This document shows, in pieces, positions 10,420 to 17,769 of a stretch of DNA of 64,000 nt (position 1 is its first letter; each line of letters opens with the position of its first letter). Both the position numbers and the translations under genes were made by a program. Under the pieces are notes generated by a model. The model had not been told where the DNA came from. It did no database searches and saw only the letters and a list, made by a program, of their open reading frames with translations. Source of the DNA: Qipengyuania citrea (lineage in GTDB: Bacteria > Pseudomonadota > Alphaproteobacteria > Sphingomonadales > Sphingomonadaceae); contig NZ_WTYG01000001.1 in assembly GCF_009828015.1 (NCBI RefSeq), positions 620,001 to 684,000 of the forward strand. Reading direction: 5' to 3'.

Positions 10420-11871
10420 TCAGTCCGCCGGCCAGCCGTATGCCTTGCGGATCACGTCGTAGATCAGGTTCTGCTCCATCACGCCGCGCACGCTGCCCGC
10501 GCCCGGGCCATTGGCGTAGAGCGCGACATCCTCGCCCGCATGCGTTTCCGAGCCCAGGGGGACCAGCGCCTGCTGATGCGCCATCACCCCGGTTTCGGGG
10601 GTCGGTCGGCCGCCGCCCGGCGCATCGTGTTTCACCGCGCCCGGACCATTGGCATAGCCCAGCGTGGTGTAGGGCTGGCCATCGGCGGCCAGCATCGGAT
10701 CGGCGTCGTCCCCGCCCCCGCCGGCGGGCGGGACGACGAGGCCGAGGATATCGTTGCCGCGCCGCGGATAGCCCGCGATGGTGAACACATGGCTGTGATC
10801 GGCCGTGACCATGATCAGCGTTTCGGCCGGGTCGGTGTTGTCGATCGCCCACTGGATTGCGCGCGCGAATTCGACCGCTTCCTCCAGCGCGTAGCCCGCC
10901 TGCCCCGCGTGGTGGCCGTGATCGATCCGCCCGCTTTCGACCATCAGGTAGAAGCCGTCCGGGTCGCCTGCCAGCCGGGTAACGGCCGCGGCGGTCATGT
11001 CGGTCAACGTGGGTTCGCTGCTCTCGGCGTCGCGATCGACCATGTAGGTCATGTGGCTGGGCGAAAAGAGCCCGAGCAGCGGCGCATCGGCAGGAGCTGC
11101 GGCCAGATCGGCGGCGGTGGTGACGAAATGGCCCCCGGTGGCGGCCTGCCAGTCGCCGGGCAGGTCGGCGCCGTCATCGAGCCGCAGTCCGCCGTTCTGC
11201 TTGCCATAAAATGCCACACTGCCGCCGCCCAGCGCGACATCGAACGGCGCGGCGACCAATTGCTGCGCGATGTCGCTGCAGCCGCGTCCGCGCTGGTCTT
11301 CGGGAATGGCGGTATCGCCTTCCCAGTCGCGCGACACGCTGCGCGCATAGACCGAGGCGGGGGTCGCATGCGTGAGCCGCGCGGTGCTGACGATGCCCAG
11401 CGCCAGTCCGCGCTGCTTCACCTCTTCGCCCAGCAGGCCCAGTTCGTGCCCGCTGCCCGAAGCGCAGTCGCCCGTGGTCACGCCGGGCCCGTAGCCGAGC
11501 ACGCCGATCCGGGTTTTCACGCCCGTATGCATGGCGCTGGCCGTGCCCGCGCTGTCGGCGACCTGCGCGTCGGTGTTGTAGGTCTTGACCAGCGCGACAT
11601 TGTCGAAGGTCTCGAACGGCAGGACGTATTCCTCGCCGCTCTGCCCCTGCTTCTGGCCCGCATAGATGCGCGCGGCGGTGACGGTGGAAATGCCCATGCC
11701 GTCGCCGATGAACAGGATGACGTTCTTCGCCTTGCCCGCGGCCTGTGTCTCGCTGGCAGCCGACGCGGCGCGCGCCTTGTCGGGATAGTTGTAATTGTTG
11801 GTGGTGGTGCAGCCACCCAGCAACAGCGCGGCGGATGCCGCCAGCGCGGCGAGGGAAGGGGTCCGGATCAT
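10420..11871 (-). CDS. phoA: Alkaline phosphatase, lipoprotein (PhoA family)
   Basis: A 483-residue phosphomonoesterase that releases phosphate from organic esters. The N-terminus has a lipobox (LLLGGC), so it is probably membrane-anchored on the periplasmic side. Metal and catalytic motifs are clear: NVILFIGDGMG, the nucleophile Ser in VADSAGTASAMHTG, VESGRIDHGHH and TADHSH. Lipid anchoring differs from soluble E. coli PhoA. It is divergent from xth with about 90 bases between starts. No clear Pho box was recognised in that short gap. The gene is followed on its strand by a long gap and the terminator region. Confidence 0.93.
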   Translation of the reverse strand: MIRTPSLAALAASAALLLGGCTTTNNYNYPDKARAASAASETQAAGKAKNVILFIGDGMGISTVTAARIYAGQKQGQSGEEYVLPFETFDNVALVKTYNTDAQVADSAGTASAMHTGVKTRIGVLGYGPGVTTGDCASGSGHELGLLGEEVKQRGLALGIVSTARLTHATPASVYARSVSRDWEGDTAIPEDQRGRGCSDIAQQLVAAPFDVALGGGSVAFYGKQNGGLRLDDGADLPGDWQAATGGHFVTTAADLAAAPADAPLLGLFSPSHMTYMVDRDAESSEPTLTDMTAAAVTRLAGDPDGFYLMVESGRIDHGHHAGQAGYALEEAVEFARAIQWAIDNTDPAETLIMVTADHSHVFTIAGYPRRGNDILGLVVPPAGGGGDDADPMLAADGQPYTTLGYANGPGAVKHDAPGGGRPTPETGVMAHQQALVPLGSETHAGEDVALYANGPGAGSVRGVMEQNLIYDVIRKAYGWPAD

Positions 11872-11963
11872 GTAGCTCTCCTGGCAATCGCCCCCCGCGC
11901 TATCGGCTCGATGCGAAAAGGGAAAGGTGGAGTTTTCCCGGCGCGCGTCCTAAGTCGCTGGCC

Positions 11964-12755
11964 ATGGTTTCTATCGCTACCTGGAACATCAATTCCGTCC
12001 GCCTGCGCATGCCCATCGTCGAGCGCTTCATCGAAGAGCAGGCGCCCGATGTGCTGTGCCTGCAAGAGATCAAGTGCCAGGAGCACCAGTTCCCCTACGA
12101 GGCGTTCCGCGCGCTGGGATACGAGCATTTCGCCGTGCATGGGCAGAAGGGCTATCACGGCGTCGCGACGGTGGCGAAAACGCCGCTCAGGGAATTCAGC
12201 CGCCACGACTGGCAGGACAATGGCGAGGCGCGCCATGTCGGGGTCGAGCTGACCGAGCATGACGGGATGATCGTCGAGAATGTCTATGTCCCGGCGGGCG
12301 GCGACGAGCCCGACCGCGAGAAAAACGCCAAGTTCGGCCAGAAGCTCGATTTCCTCGACCGGATGACCCGCTGGGCCGATGCGGTCGACCGCCCGACGCT
12401 GATCGTCGGCGATTTCAACATCGCCCCGCTCGAAAGCGACGTGTGGAACCACAAGCAATTGCTCAAGGTGGTCAGCCACACGCCGATCGAGGTCGAGAGC
12501 CTGCAGCGCTTCATGGATGCGCATGGCTGGAGCGATATCGGGCGCGAACACGTCAAGGCGCCCGAACGCTATTACAGCTGGTGGAGCTACCGGTCGAAGG
12601 ACTGGAAGGTGAACGACCGCGGCCGCCGGCTCGACCACATGTGGGCCAGCCCCGAACTCGCACGGCAGGCTACCGGCCATTCGATCCACGAATACGCGCG
12701 CGACTGGGAAAAGCCGTCGGACCATGTGCCGCTGGTGACGGAGTTCACGCTCTGA
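11964..12755 (+). CDS. xth: Exodeoxyribonuclease III
   Basis: A 263-residue AP endonuclease and 3'-5' exonuclease for base-excision repair. ATWNINSVRLR, LCLQEIKCQ (metal-binding Glu), NVYVPAGG, VGDFNIAPLE (Asp/Asn pair), LDHMW and the C-terminal SDHVPL (catalytic His) match the family throughout and the length is normal. No clear ribosome-binding site precedes ATG 11964. The stop (12753-12755) lies immediately before ribA, making a repair plus riboflavin operon that probably reflects only convenience. Confidence 0.95.
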   Translation: MVSIATWNINSVRLRMPIVERFIEEQAPDVLCLQEIKCQEHQFPYEAFRALGYEHFAVHGQKGYHGVATVAKTPLREFSRHDWQDNGEARHVGVELTEHDGMIVENVYVPAGGDEPDREKNAKFGQKLDFLDRMTRWADAVDRPTLIVGDFNIAPLESDVWNHKQLLKVVSHTPIEVESLQRFMDAHGWSDIGREHVKAPERYYSWWSYRSKDWKVNDRGRRLDHMWASPELARQATGHSIHEYARDWEKPSDHVPLVTEFTL

Positions 12756-12790
12756 GCACGGCCTCCCCTTCACGGCGCGCGGCGCAGGCG

Positions 12791-13810
12791 GTGGACGCGC
12801 TGCGCCACGGCTGGCCGCTCGCCATCGAAGGGGCCCCGCTGCTGCAACCGGTCGAAACCGCTTTCGGCGAGCTGGCGGGATCGGCCATGCTGATCTCCGC
12901 CACGCGCGCGGCGACGCTCAAGCTGGCCAACCAGATCGAAGCCGCCGCGCCGCGCCAGCCGGTGCTGATGCGCGGCGCCGACCGGTTCGACCTGCCGGCC
13001 GCGCTGGCGGTCGCCGATCCGGCGCTCGACATGGCCAACCCGCTCAAGGGGCCGTTCAAGGCCATGGCGCTCGAATGGGAGGAGCAGGCGCGCGCCGCGC
13101 TCGACCTCGCCCGCCTCGCCGGCGTGCTGCCTGCCTTTCTGGTCGATCCGGAGAATGCCGGCGAAGCGGTGGCGCTGAATGCTGCCGATGTGGGCGCCTT
13201 TACCGATGCCGCGCGGCTGCAGATCGCCTCGCGCGCGCGGCTGCCCGTGGCCGCCGCCGACGATGCGCGGATCGTCGCCTTCCGCAGCCCCGACGACACA
13301 CGCGAGCATGTCGCGCTGATTATCGGCGAGCAATCGGCCGACCGTATTCCGCTGGTCCGGCTGCACTCCGAATGCCTCACGGGCGATATCCTCGGCAGCC
13401 TCAAATGCGACTGCGGCCCGCAGCTCGCCGCCGCGCTGCAGGCGATGGCGCAGGAAGCGGACAAGGGCGGCTGGGGCATACTCCTGTACATGCGGCAGGA
13501 AGGCCGCGGGATCGGCATCATCAACAAGCTGCGCGCCTACCGCCTGCAGGACCAGGGCTTCGACACGGTCGACGCGAACACGCGGCTGGGCCTGCCCGAC
13601 GAAGCGCGCGATTTTCCCACTGCGGCGCGGATGCTGGAGCTGCTCAGTGTCGGGGAAATCCGGCTGATGACGAACAATCCGGCCAAAGTCGCGGCGCTCG
13701 CCGCGGTGGGCGTATCGATTGCCGAACGCGTGCCGCATGCGCTGCCCGACAACCCGCACAACGCCCATTACCTTGCGACCAAGCGCGACCGGTCGGGACA
13801 TTTGCTGTGA
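12791..13810 (+). CDS. ribA: GTP cyclohydrolase II with N-terminal extension
   Basis: This enzyme converts GTP to the first riboflavin precursor, releasing formate and pyrophosphate. The C-terminal catalytic domain has the zinc site C-x10-C-x-C in ECLTGDILGSLKCDCG, then MRQEGRGIGI and DTVDANTRLGLP. About 170 residues before it form an N-terminal region that lacks obvious DHBP-synthase active-site motifs. The start is uncertain. GTG 12791 is used here, but the frame is open further upstream, and a CTG at 12752 would overlap the xth stop and add thirteen residues. Its stop overlaps the next start by four bases. Confidence 0.88.
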   Translation: MDALRHGWPLAIEGAPLLQPVETAFGELAGSAMLISATRAATLKLANQIEAAAPRQPVLMRGADRFDLPAALAVADPALDMANPLKGPFKAMALEWEEQARAALDLARLAGVLPAFLVDPENAGEAVALNAADVGAFTDAARLQIASRARLPVAAADDARIVAFRSPDDTREHVALIIGEQSADRIPLVRLHSECLTGDILGSLKCDCGPQLAAALQAMAQEADKGGWGILLYMRQEGRGIGIINKLRAYRLQDQGFDTVDANTRLGLPDEARDFPTAARMLELLSVGEIRLMTNNPAKVAALAAVGVSIAERVPHALPDNPHNAHYLATKRDRSGHLL

Positions 13811-14322
13811 CCGCGATCGCGATCCGGCCCGAACGCGGCGGCGATGCACCGACGATCTTCGCGCTGACCGAGGCGGCGTTTCGGGACATGCCCCATGCCG
13901 AGGGCGACGAGCAGCAGCTGGTCGACCGGCTGCGCGCCGATGGCGATCTGGCGCTGTCGCTGGTGGCCGAGGATGCGACGCGGATCGTCGGCCATGTCGC
14001 GTTTTCGCCGGTCGCCATCTCCGATGGCAGCGAGGGGTGGTTCGGGCTCGGCCCGGTCAGCGTCTGGCCCGAATTGCAGCGGCAGGGCATTGGTTCGGCG
14101 CTGATCAAGCGCGGCATTGCCGATCTGCGGGAAAGCGGTGGGCGCGGGATCGTGCTGGTCGGCGACCCGGCCTATTACGCGCGCTTCGGTTTCGAATGCG
14201 ATCCCGCGCTGCGCTACGACGGGGCGGAGCCCCGCTATTTCCAGCGATTGGTGCTTGAAGGCGACGCACCGCGCGGCGCGGTGAACTTCGCCCCGGCGTT
14301 CAGCGGCGCTCGAAGCGCCTGA
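13807..14322 (+). CDS. GNAT-family N-acetyltransferase
   Basis: A 171-residue acetyltransferase of the YhbS-like group. The acetyl-CoA pyrophosphate loop is LQRQGIGSALI, preceded by the beta-strand GLGPVSV. LVGDPAYYARFGFE is the characteristic C-terminal block of this subfamily. The substrate is unknown. The GTG start overlaps the ribA stop (GTGA at 13807-13810), so it is translationally coupled to ribA. Its last 23 bases overlap the end of the convergent beta-helix gene. Confidence 0.9.
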   Translation: MTAIAIRPERGGDAPTIFALTEAAFRDMPHAEGDEQQLVDRLRADGDLALSLVAEDATRIVGHVAFSPVAISDGSEGWFGLGPVSVWPELQRQGIGSALIKRGIADLRESGGRGIVLVGDPAYYARFGFECDPALRYDGAEPRYFQRLVLEGDAPRGAVNFAPAFSGARSA

Positions 14323-15286
14323 CGTTGCTGCCGAGCCTGTTGTTCTCGATCACCAGCGCGTCATTGGTCCAGTCGGCAATAAAGGCCGGACTGCGCGACA
14401 GCCCCGGGACCATCCGCGCATCGTTGTCGGCAATGACCAGCCCGTCGGACGTGTAGCGCGCGCCTTCGGCGCCGATGGCGATCATCGTCGACCAGTTTTC
14501 CTTGTCGCGCCCCTGGACGAACCAGTTTCCGCGGATCGCACCGGTCCCGCCGTTGGGCAAGTCGATCAGGTAATTGGTGCCGTGGCCGTTGGCATCGTCG
14601 AAACTGTTGCCCTCGATCACGTTGCGCGCCGCGCGCGACTTGAGGTAATGGCCGCCGGTGCCCTGTTCGAACCGGCTGCGCGTCACCGTGACGCGGCCGT
14701 AATCGCCGGCATAGATCGAATGGGCGCAGCCGCCCGAATTTTCGCAAGTGCCCAGCCGGGTGAAGGTCGATTTGTCGACCACCAGCTCGCTGTCGACACC
14801 ATTGGTGGTCAGAATGCCCTGCTGGCTGTCACGGAACCAGCTTTGCGAAACGCGCAGCGGCCCCTCTTCAAGACGGATACCCGCGCCATTGCCATCGGCA
14901 ACCGCGATATCGGCAAACACCAGGCCTTCGACGCTGGCCCCGCGTCCGCGCAGCACCAGCGATGCCTTGCCTTCGCATGCCTTGCCGCCCAGCAGCGCTT
15001 CGCCCGGCTGTTCGGCACGGAAATGCACCACGCCGTCACGTTGCACGGCGCATTCGTTCCAATTGCCTGCGGCAATCACCACCGTGCCTTCGCTATCGCC
15101 GATCGCATCGACTGCAGCCTGCAGCGACACGTAGCCGCGGCCGGTTTCGGCCACGGTGAAACTGGCGCGGCCCTCCCCCTGCGCCAGCAGCGCGGCCAGC
15201 GGGATCACGCCCACCGCCGCCGCGGCGATCGCGGCGAGTAGCCAGCGCGGCAGGCGCGAGGCAGGAGGGACGAAAGGCGAAGCCAT
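14300..15286 (-). CDS. Right-handed parallel beta-helix protein, membrane-anchored or secreted
   Basis: A 328-residue protein with one N-terminal hydrophobic segment (WLLAAIAAAAVGVIPLAALL), either a signal anchor or uncleaved signal. The rest shows repeated short strands with N/D/G turns typical of pectate-lyase-like beta-helices (GLVFADIAV, VVDKSTFTRLG, VTRSRFEQG, VIEGNSFDDANG, IRGNWFVQG, VIADNDARM, VIENNRLG). No lyase catalytic signature could be assigned, so carbohydrate binding or turnover is only inferred. It is the last gene of the minus-strand run from recQ. Its 3' end overlaps the GNAT gene by 23 bases. Confidence 0.8.
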   Translation of the reverse strand: MASPFVPPASRLPRWLLAAIAAAAVGVIPLAALLAQGEGRASFTVAETGRGYVSLQAAVDAIGDSEGTVVIAAGNWNECAVQRDGVVHFRAEQPGEALLGGKACEGKASLVLRGRGASVEGLVFADIAVADGNGAGIRLEEGPLRVSQSWFRDSQQGILTTNGVDSELVVDKSTFTRLGTCENSGGCAHSIYAGDYGRVTVTRSRFEQGTGGHYLKSRAARNVIEGNSFDDANGHGTNYLIDLPNGGTGAIRGNWFVQGRDKENWSTMIAIGAEGARYTSDGLVIADNDARMVPGLSRSPAFIADWTNDALVIENNRLGSNVRRFERR

Positions 15287-15347
15287 GCGGAGCGTCTAGC
15301 CCATAATGGTTAATGGGCGAATAACTCCGTCCATCGCGCTGTTCCTG

Positions 15348-15611
15348 TCAATCGCGTTCGCCGTGGCGCCAGCGCCAGCCGCCGCGTGTCTTGCGCTTTG
15401 CGACGAGCAGGAAAAACGCTGTCGCGAAAATCCAGACGGCTGCGGCAATGCCGGTGCCGAGAATGGGATCCCATTCGAGGAGAGGGTTGGGGGCGAGCAT
15501 CACCGCGATGTAGCCGGCCAGTAACGCCCAGCCTTGCCACGCGATCGGCAGCCCTGCGCCATAGCCGAAGCGTTTGGGTGCGAACCATGCCCCGTCATCA
15601 CGCTCGCTCAT
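15348..15611 (-). CDS. Small two-helix membrane protein of unknown function
   Basis: An 87-residue protein with two predicted transmembrane helices (WQGWALLAGYIAVMLAP and GTGIAAAVWIFATAFFLLV) and a basic C-terminus (KRKTRGGWRWRHG). The N-terminal WFAPKRFGYG stretch is distinctive, and similar small proteins are, from recall, widespread in sphingomonads. Its start overlaps the stop of the alpha/beta hydrolase by four bases, so both are co-translated. No function can be given. Confidence 0.75.
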   Translation of the reverse strand: MSERDDGAWFAPKRFGYGAGLPIAWQGWALLAGYIAVMLAPNPLLEWDPILGTGIAAAVWIFATAFFLLVAKRKTRGGWRWRHGERD

Positions 15612-16579
15612 TCGCTTGCTCCCCTATCGCGCGTCACGAAATCCGCCACGCCCGCGACCAATGCGCGCGATACCGGTATCGAGGGGTCGCCATAACTTGC
15701 GCGATTCGCTGCGGCCGCGCCGTCCGGAATGTCCTTGAGCACATGGTTCATCGCCGGAATTTCGAGATACTTGGCCTGTGGGGCCGCCGCACGAAGCATT
15801 TGGGCATCCTTTGCAGTGACTTGCAGATCGGTCCCGCCATGGACGATCAGCATGGGCAGGTCGGTCTGCTTTGCCAGCGCTGCGGGATCCTGCGCCATCA
15901 AATCGATGAGAAAGCCCTGCACTGCGGGCGCGAAGAGGCTCTGAAGCGCCGGATGCAGCGGCGTGACATCGACGCGTTCGCCGGTTTCCAGAGTCGCGAT
16001 GGCCGCCTCGGCTTCGTCCAACAAGGGCGCATTGGCGGGATTGGCGCGCAATTGTTCGCGCAGCAGGGTGGCCAGCGGGCGGCCCGGTACAGCGACGAGG
16101 ATGATCCCGCACAGATCCGGCACGTCCTGTGCCGCGGCGAGCGCGACGATCCCGCCCTCGCTATGCCCCAGCAGCCAGATACACTCGGCCCCGGTCGCGG
16201 TGCGCGCCGCGCCCACCCAGCTTGCAGTATCGGTGACATAATCGGCGATTGTGACCGCATTGGCGTCCGCCACCGCCGCCTTGCTGGCGAACATGCCCCG
16301 CTTGTCGGTCCGCAATGTGCCGATGCCGCGCCCGGCCAGCGCCTCGGCGAGCAGGCGATAGGATGCCGCAGTCACTCCCAGCGGATTGTTTCCATCGCGG
16401 TCAGTCGGGCCCGAACCCGGGATGATCAGGACCAGCGGTTGCCCTTCGGCGGGCGCGACCAGCGTTCCTGCAAGATCGCCTCGTGGCCCGGGGGCAACCA
16501 GCGTTTCCTGGGCCACCGCGGGCGCGGTGCCCACCGATGCCAGCAGGGCCCCGGCGCTCAGCCAGTGAATCACTTTCAT
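15608..16579 (-). CDS. Secreted alpha/beta hydrolase
   Basis: A 323-residue hydrolase with a cleavable signal peptide (MKVIHWLSAGALLASVGTAP, cut near VAQ). The nucleophile elbow is GHSEGG, the oxyanion segment is IIPGSGPTDRDGNN, the acid probably sits in VHGGTDLQV, and the catalytic His follows in NHVLKDIP. It resembles serine aminopeptidase/acylpeptidase-like alpha/beta hydrolases, but the substrate is unknown. ATG 16579 is chosen for the signal peptide; one base separates it from the upstream ribbon-helix-helix stop. It is the third gene of the SPFH operon. Confidence 0.87.
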   Translation of the reverse strand: MKVIHWLSAGALLASVGTAPAVAQETLVAPGPRGDLAGTLVAPAEGQPLVLIIPGSGPTDRDGNNPLGVTAASYRLLAEALAGRGIGTLRTDKRGMFASKAAVADANAVTIADYVTDTASWVGAARTATGAECIWLLGHSEGGIVALAAAQDVPDLCGIILVAVPGRPLATLLREQLRANPANAPLLDEAEAAIATLETGERVDVTPLHPALQSLFAPAVQGFLIDLMAQDPAALAKQTDLPMLIVHGGTDLQVTAKDAQMLRAAAPQAKYLEIPAMNHVLKDIPDGAAAANRASYGDPSIPVSRALVAGVADFVTRDRGASE

Positions 16580-16580
16580 C

Positions 16581-16775
16581 TCACTCCTCCTCCTTCTTTG
16601 GTCGGCCGCGCTTGGGCGGCTTCGAAACCGGCACCTCGATCCCGCGCTTCGCCAGCGCTTCGCGCAGCAGCATTTCGATCTGCGCATTGGCGCTGCGCAA
16701 TTCGCTTGCCGCGAGCCGCTCGATCGCGGCGTGGACCGCCGGGTCGAGGCGCAGGGCGAAGGCCTTCTTCGTCAT
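16581..16775 (-). CDS. Ribbon-helix-helix (Arc/HicB-type) regulator with AT-hook-like tail
   Basis: A 64-residue DNA-binding protein. The N-terminal KKAFALRLDPAVHAAIERLA is the strand-plus-first-helix of an Arc/CopG-type ribbon-helix-helix fold. A second helix follows (SANAQIEMLLREALAKRG). The basic tail contains PKRGRPKK, whose R-G-R-P core matches an AT-hook. It begins 22 bases after the SPFH gene stop and ends one base before the hydrolase start. An autoregulatory role at the AT-rich promoter at 17736-17757 is a plausible inference. No toxin partner is evident, so calling it an antitoxin is not supported. Confidence 0.8.
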   Translation of the reverse strand: MTKKAFALRLDPAVHAAIERLAASELRSANAQIEMLLREALAKRGIEVPVSKPPKRGRPKKEEE

Positions 16776-16797
16776 CGGATCCTGGGGCTGGGCATGG

Positions 16798-17712
16798 CTA
16801 CTGGTAGAGCGAGCCCGCATTGATCACGGGGTGCACGTCCTTCTCGCCGCACAGCACAACCATCAGATTGCTGACCATGGCCGCGCGGCGTTCGTCGTCC
16901 AGTTCGACGATGTCGTCCTGCGCCAGCTTGGTCAGCGCATCCTCCACCATGCCGACCGCGCCGAGCACGATCTTGGCCCGTGCCGCGATGATCGCATCGG
17001 CCTGCTGCCGCTTGAGCATGGCGCTGGCGATCTCGCTCGCATAGGCGAGGTGAGTGAGGCCCGCCTCGTCGACGAGGATCCCGGCAGCTTTCAGCCGGTC
17101 GTTGAGTTCCTCGAGCAGTTCGCGGTTGATGACGTCGGCGCTGCCGCGCAGCGTCACTTCCTCGTTCTCGAAATCGTCATAGGGATGGCGCGACCCGACG
17201 GTGCGCAGCCCCGCCTCGATCTGGATGTTCACGAATTCCTTGTAATCGTCGACATCGAAACTGGCCTGCGCAGTATCCGCCACGCGCCACACGACGTTGC
17301 AGGCAATCTCGATCGGATTGCCGCGCAGATCGTTGATCTTCACCCGCTCCGAATGGATGTTGTGCGCGCGGACCGAGAGCTTGGTCCGGACCATCCACGG
17401 CCACACCCAACGCAGGCCCTCGCGCCGCTCGGTGCCGCGATAGGCGCCGAACAGCGTGATCACCGCGGCCTGGTTGGGCTGGATCATAAAAAAGCCAGCC
17501 GCCAGGAAGGCGAGCACCAGTATCGGCAGGATCAGCAGGCCGACGAAGGTCAGCTTGGCGGCCCTGTCGGCGTCATGCAGCGGCATGTTGCCCACGATGT
17601 TCCATGCCGCCAGCGCCAGCAGCAGCGCGATCAGCGCCAGCACCGGATAACCGCTGAAGCTGGAGCCCGGATGCTCGCTGCTGGTTTTCATTCCCCTGAG
17701 TTCGACAGCCAT
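16798..17712 (-). CDS. SPFH-domain (stomatin/prohibitin-like) membrane protein
   Basis: A 304-residue protein with two N-terminal transmembrane helices ([18 protein letters not shown] and [21 protein letters not shown]), then an SPFH domain ([53 protein letters not shown]). It is followed by an Ala/Glu helix ([21 protein letters not shown]). Such proteins form oligomeric scaffolds in membranes. GGAGGG sits about nine bases before ATG 17712. The operon partner is a ribbon-helix-helix regulator, and the promoter carries repeated ATATCAC sites. Confidence 0.9.
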   Translation of the reverse strand: MAVELRGMKTSSEHPGSSFSGYPVLALIALLLALAAWNIVGNMPLHDADRAAKLTFVGLLILPILVLAFLAAGFFMIQPNQAAVITLFGAYRGTERREGLRWVWPWMVRTKLSVRAHNIHSERVKINDLRGNPIEIACNVVWRVADTAQASFDVDDYKEFVNIQIEAGLRTVGSRHPYDDFENEEVTLRGSADVINRELLEELNDRLKAAGILVDEAGLTHLAYASEIASAMLKRQQADAIIAARAKIVLGAVGMVEDALTKLAQDDIVELDDERRAAMVSNLMVVLCGEKDVHPVINAGSLYQ

Positions 17713-17738
17713 GACGAATCATCCCTCCAATAATTATG

Positions 17739-17756
17739 ATATCACTTTTATATCAC
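17739..17756 (-). promoter_or_regulatory. Paired ATATCAC repeats in SPFH operon promoter
   Basis: Two direct ATATCAC copies (17739-17745 and 17750-17756 on the plus strand) start 11 bases apart, one helical turn, within an AT-rich island in a GC-rich genome. The extended forms TATCACT and TATCACA fit the WATCACW heptad known for the omega ribbon-helix-helix repressor of pSM19035. The site is 27-44 bases before the SPFH start. That the operon's own regulator binds it is inference. Confidence 0.5.
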
Positions 17757-17769
17757 AGGATGACGGGGT

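Noticed and set aside
16581-16775. HicB or antitoxin identity for the small ribbon-helix-helix protein
   Set aside because: No HicA or other toxin gene is adjacent; neighbours are an SPFH protein and a hydrolase.
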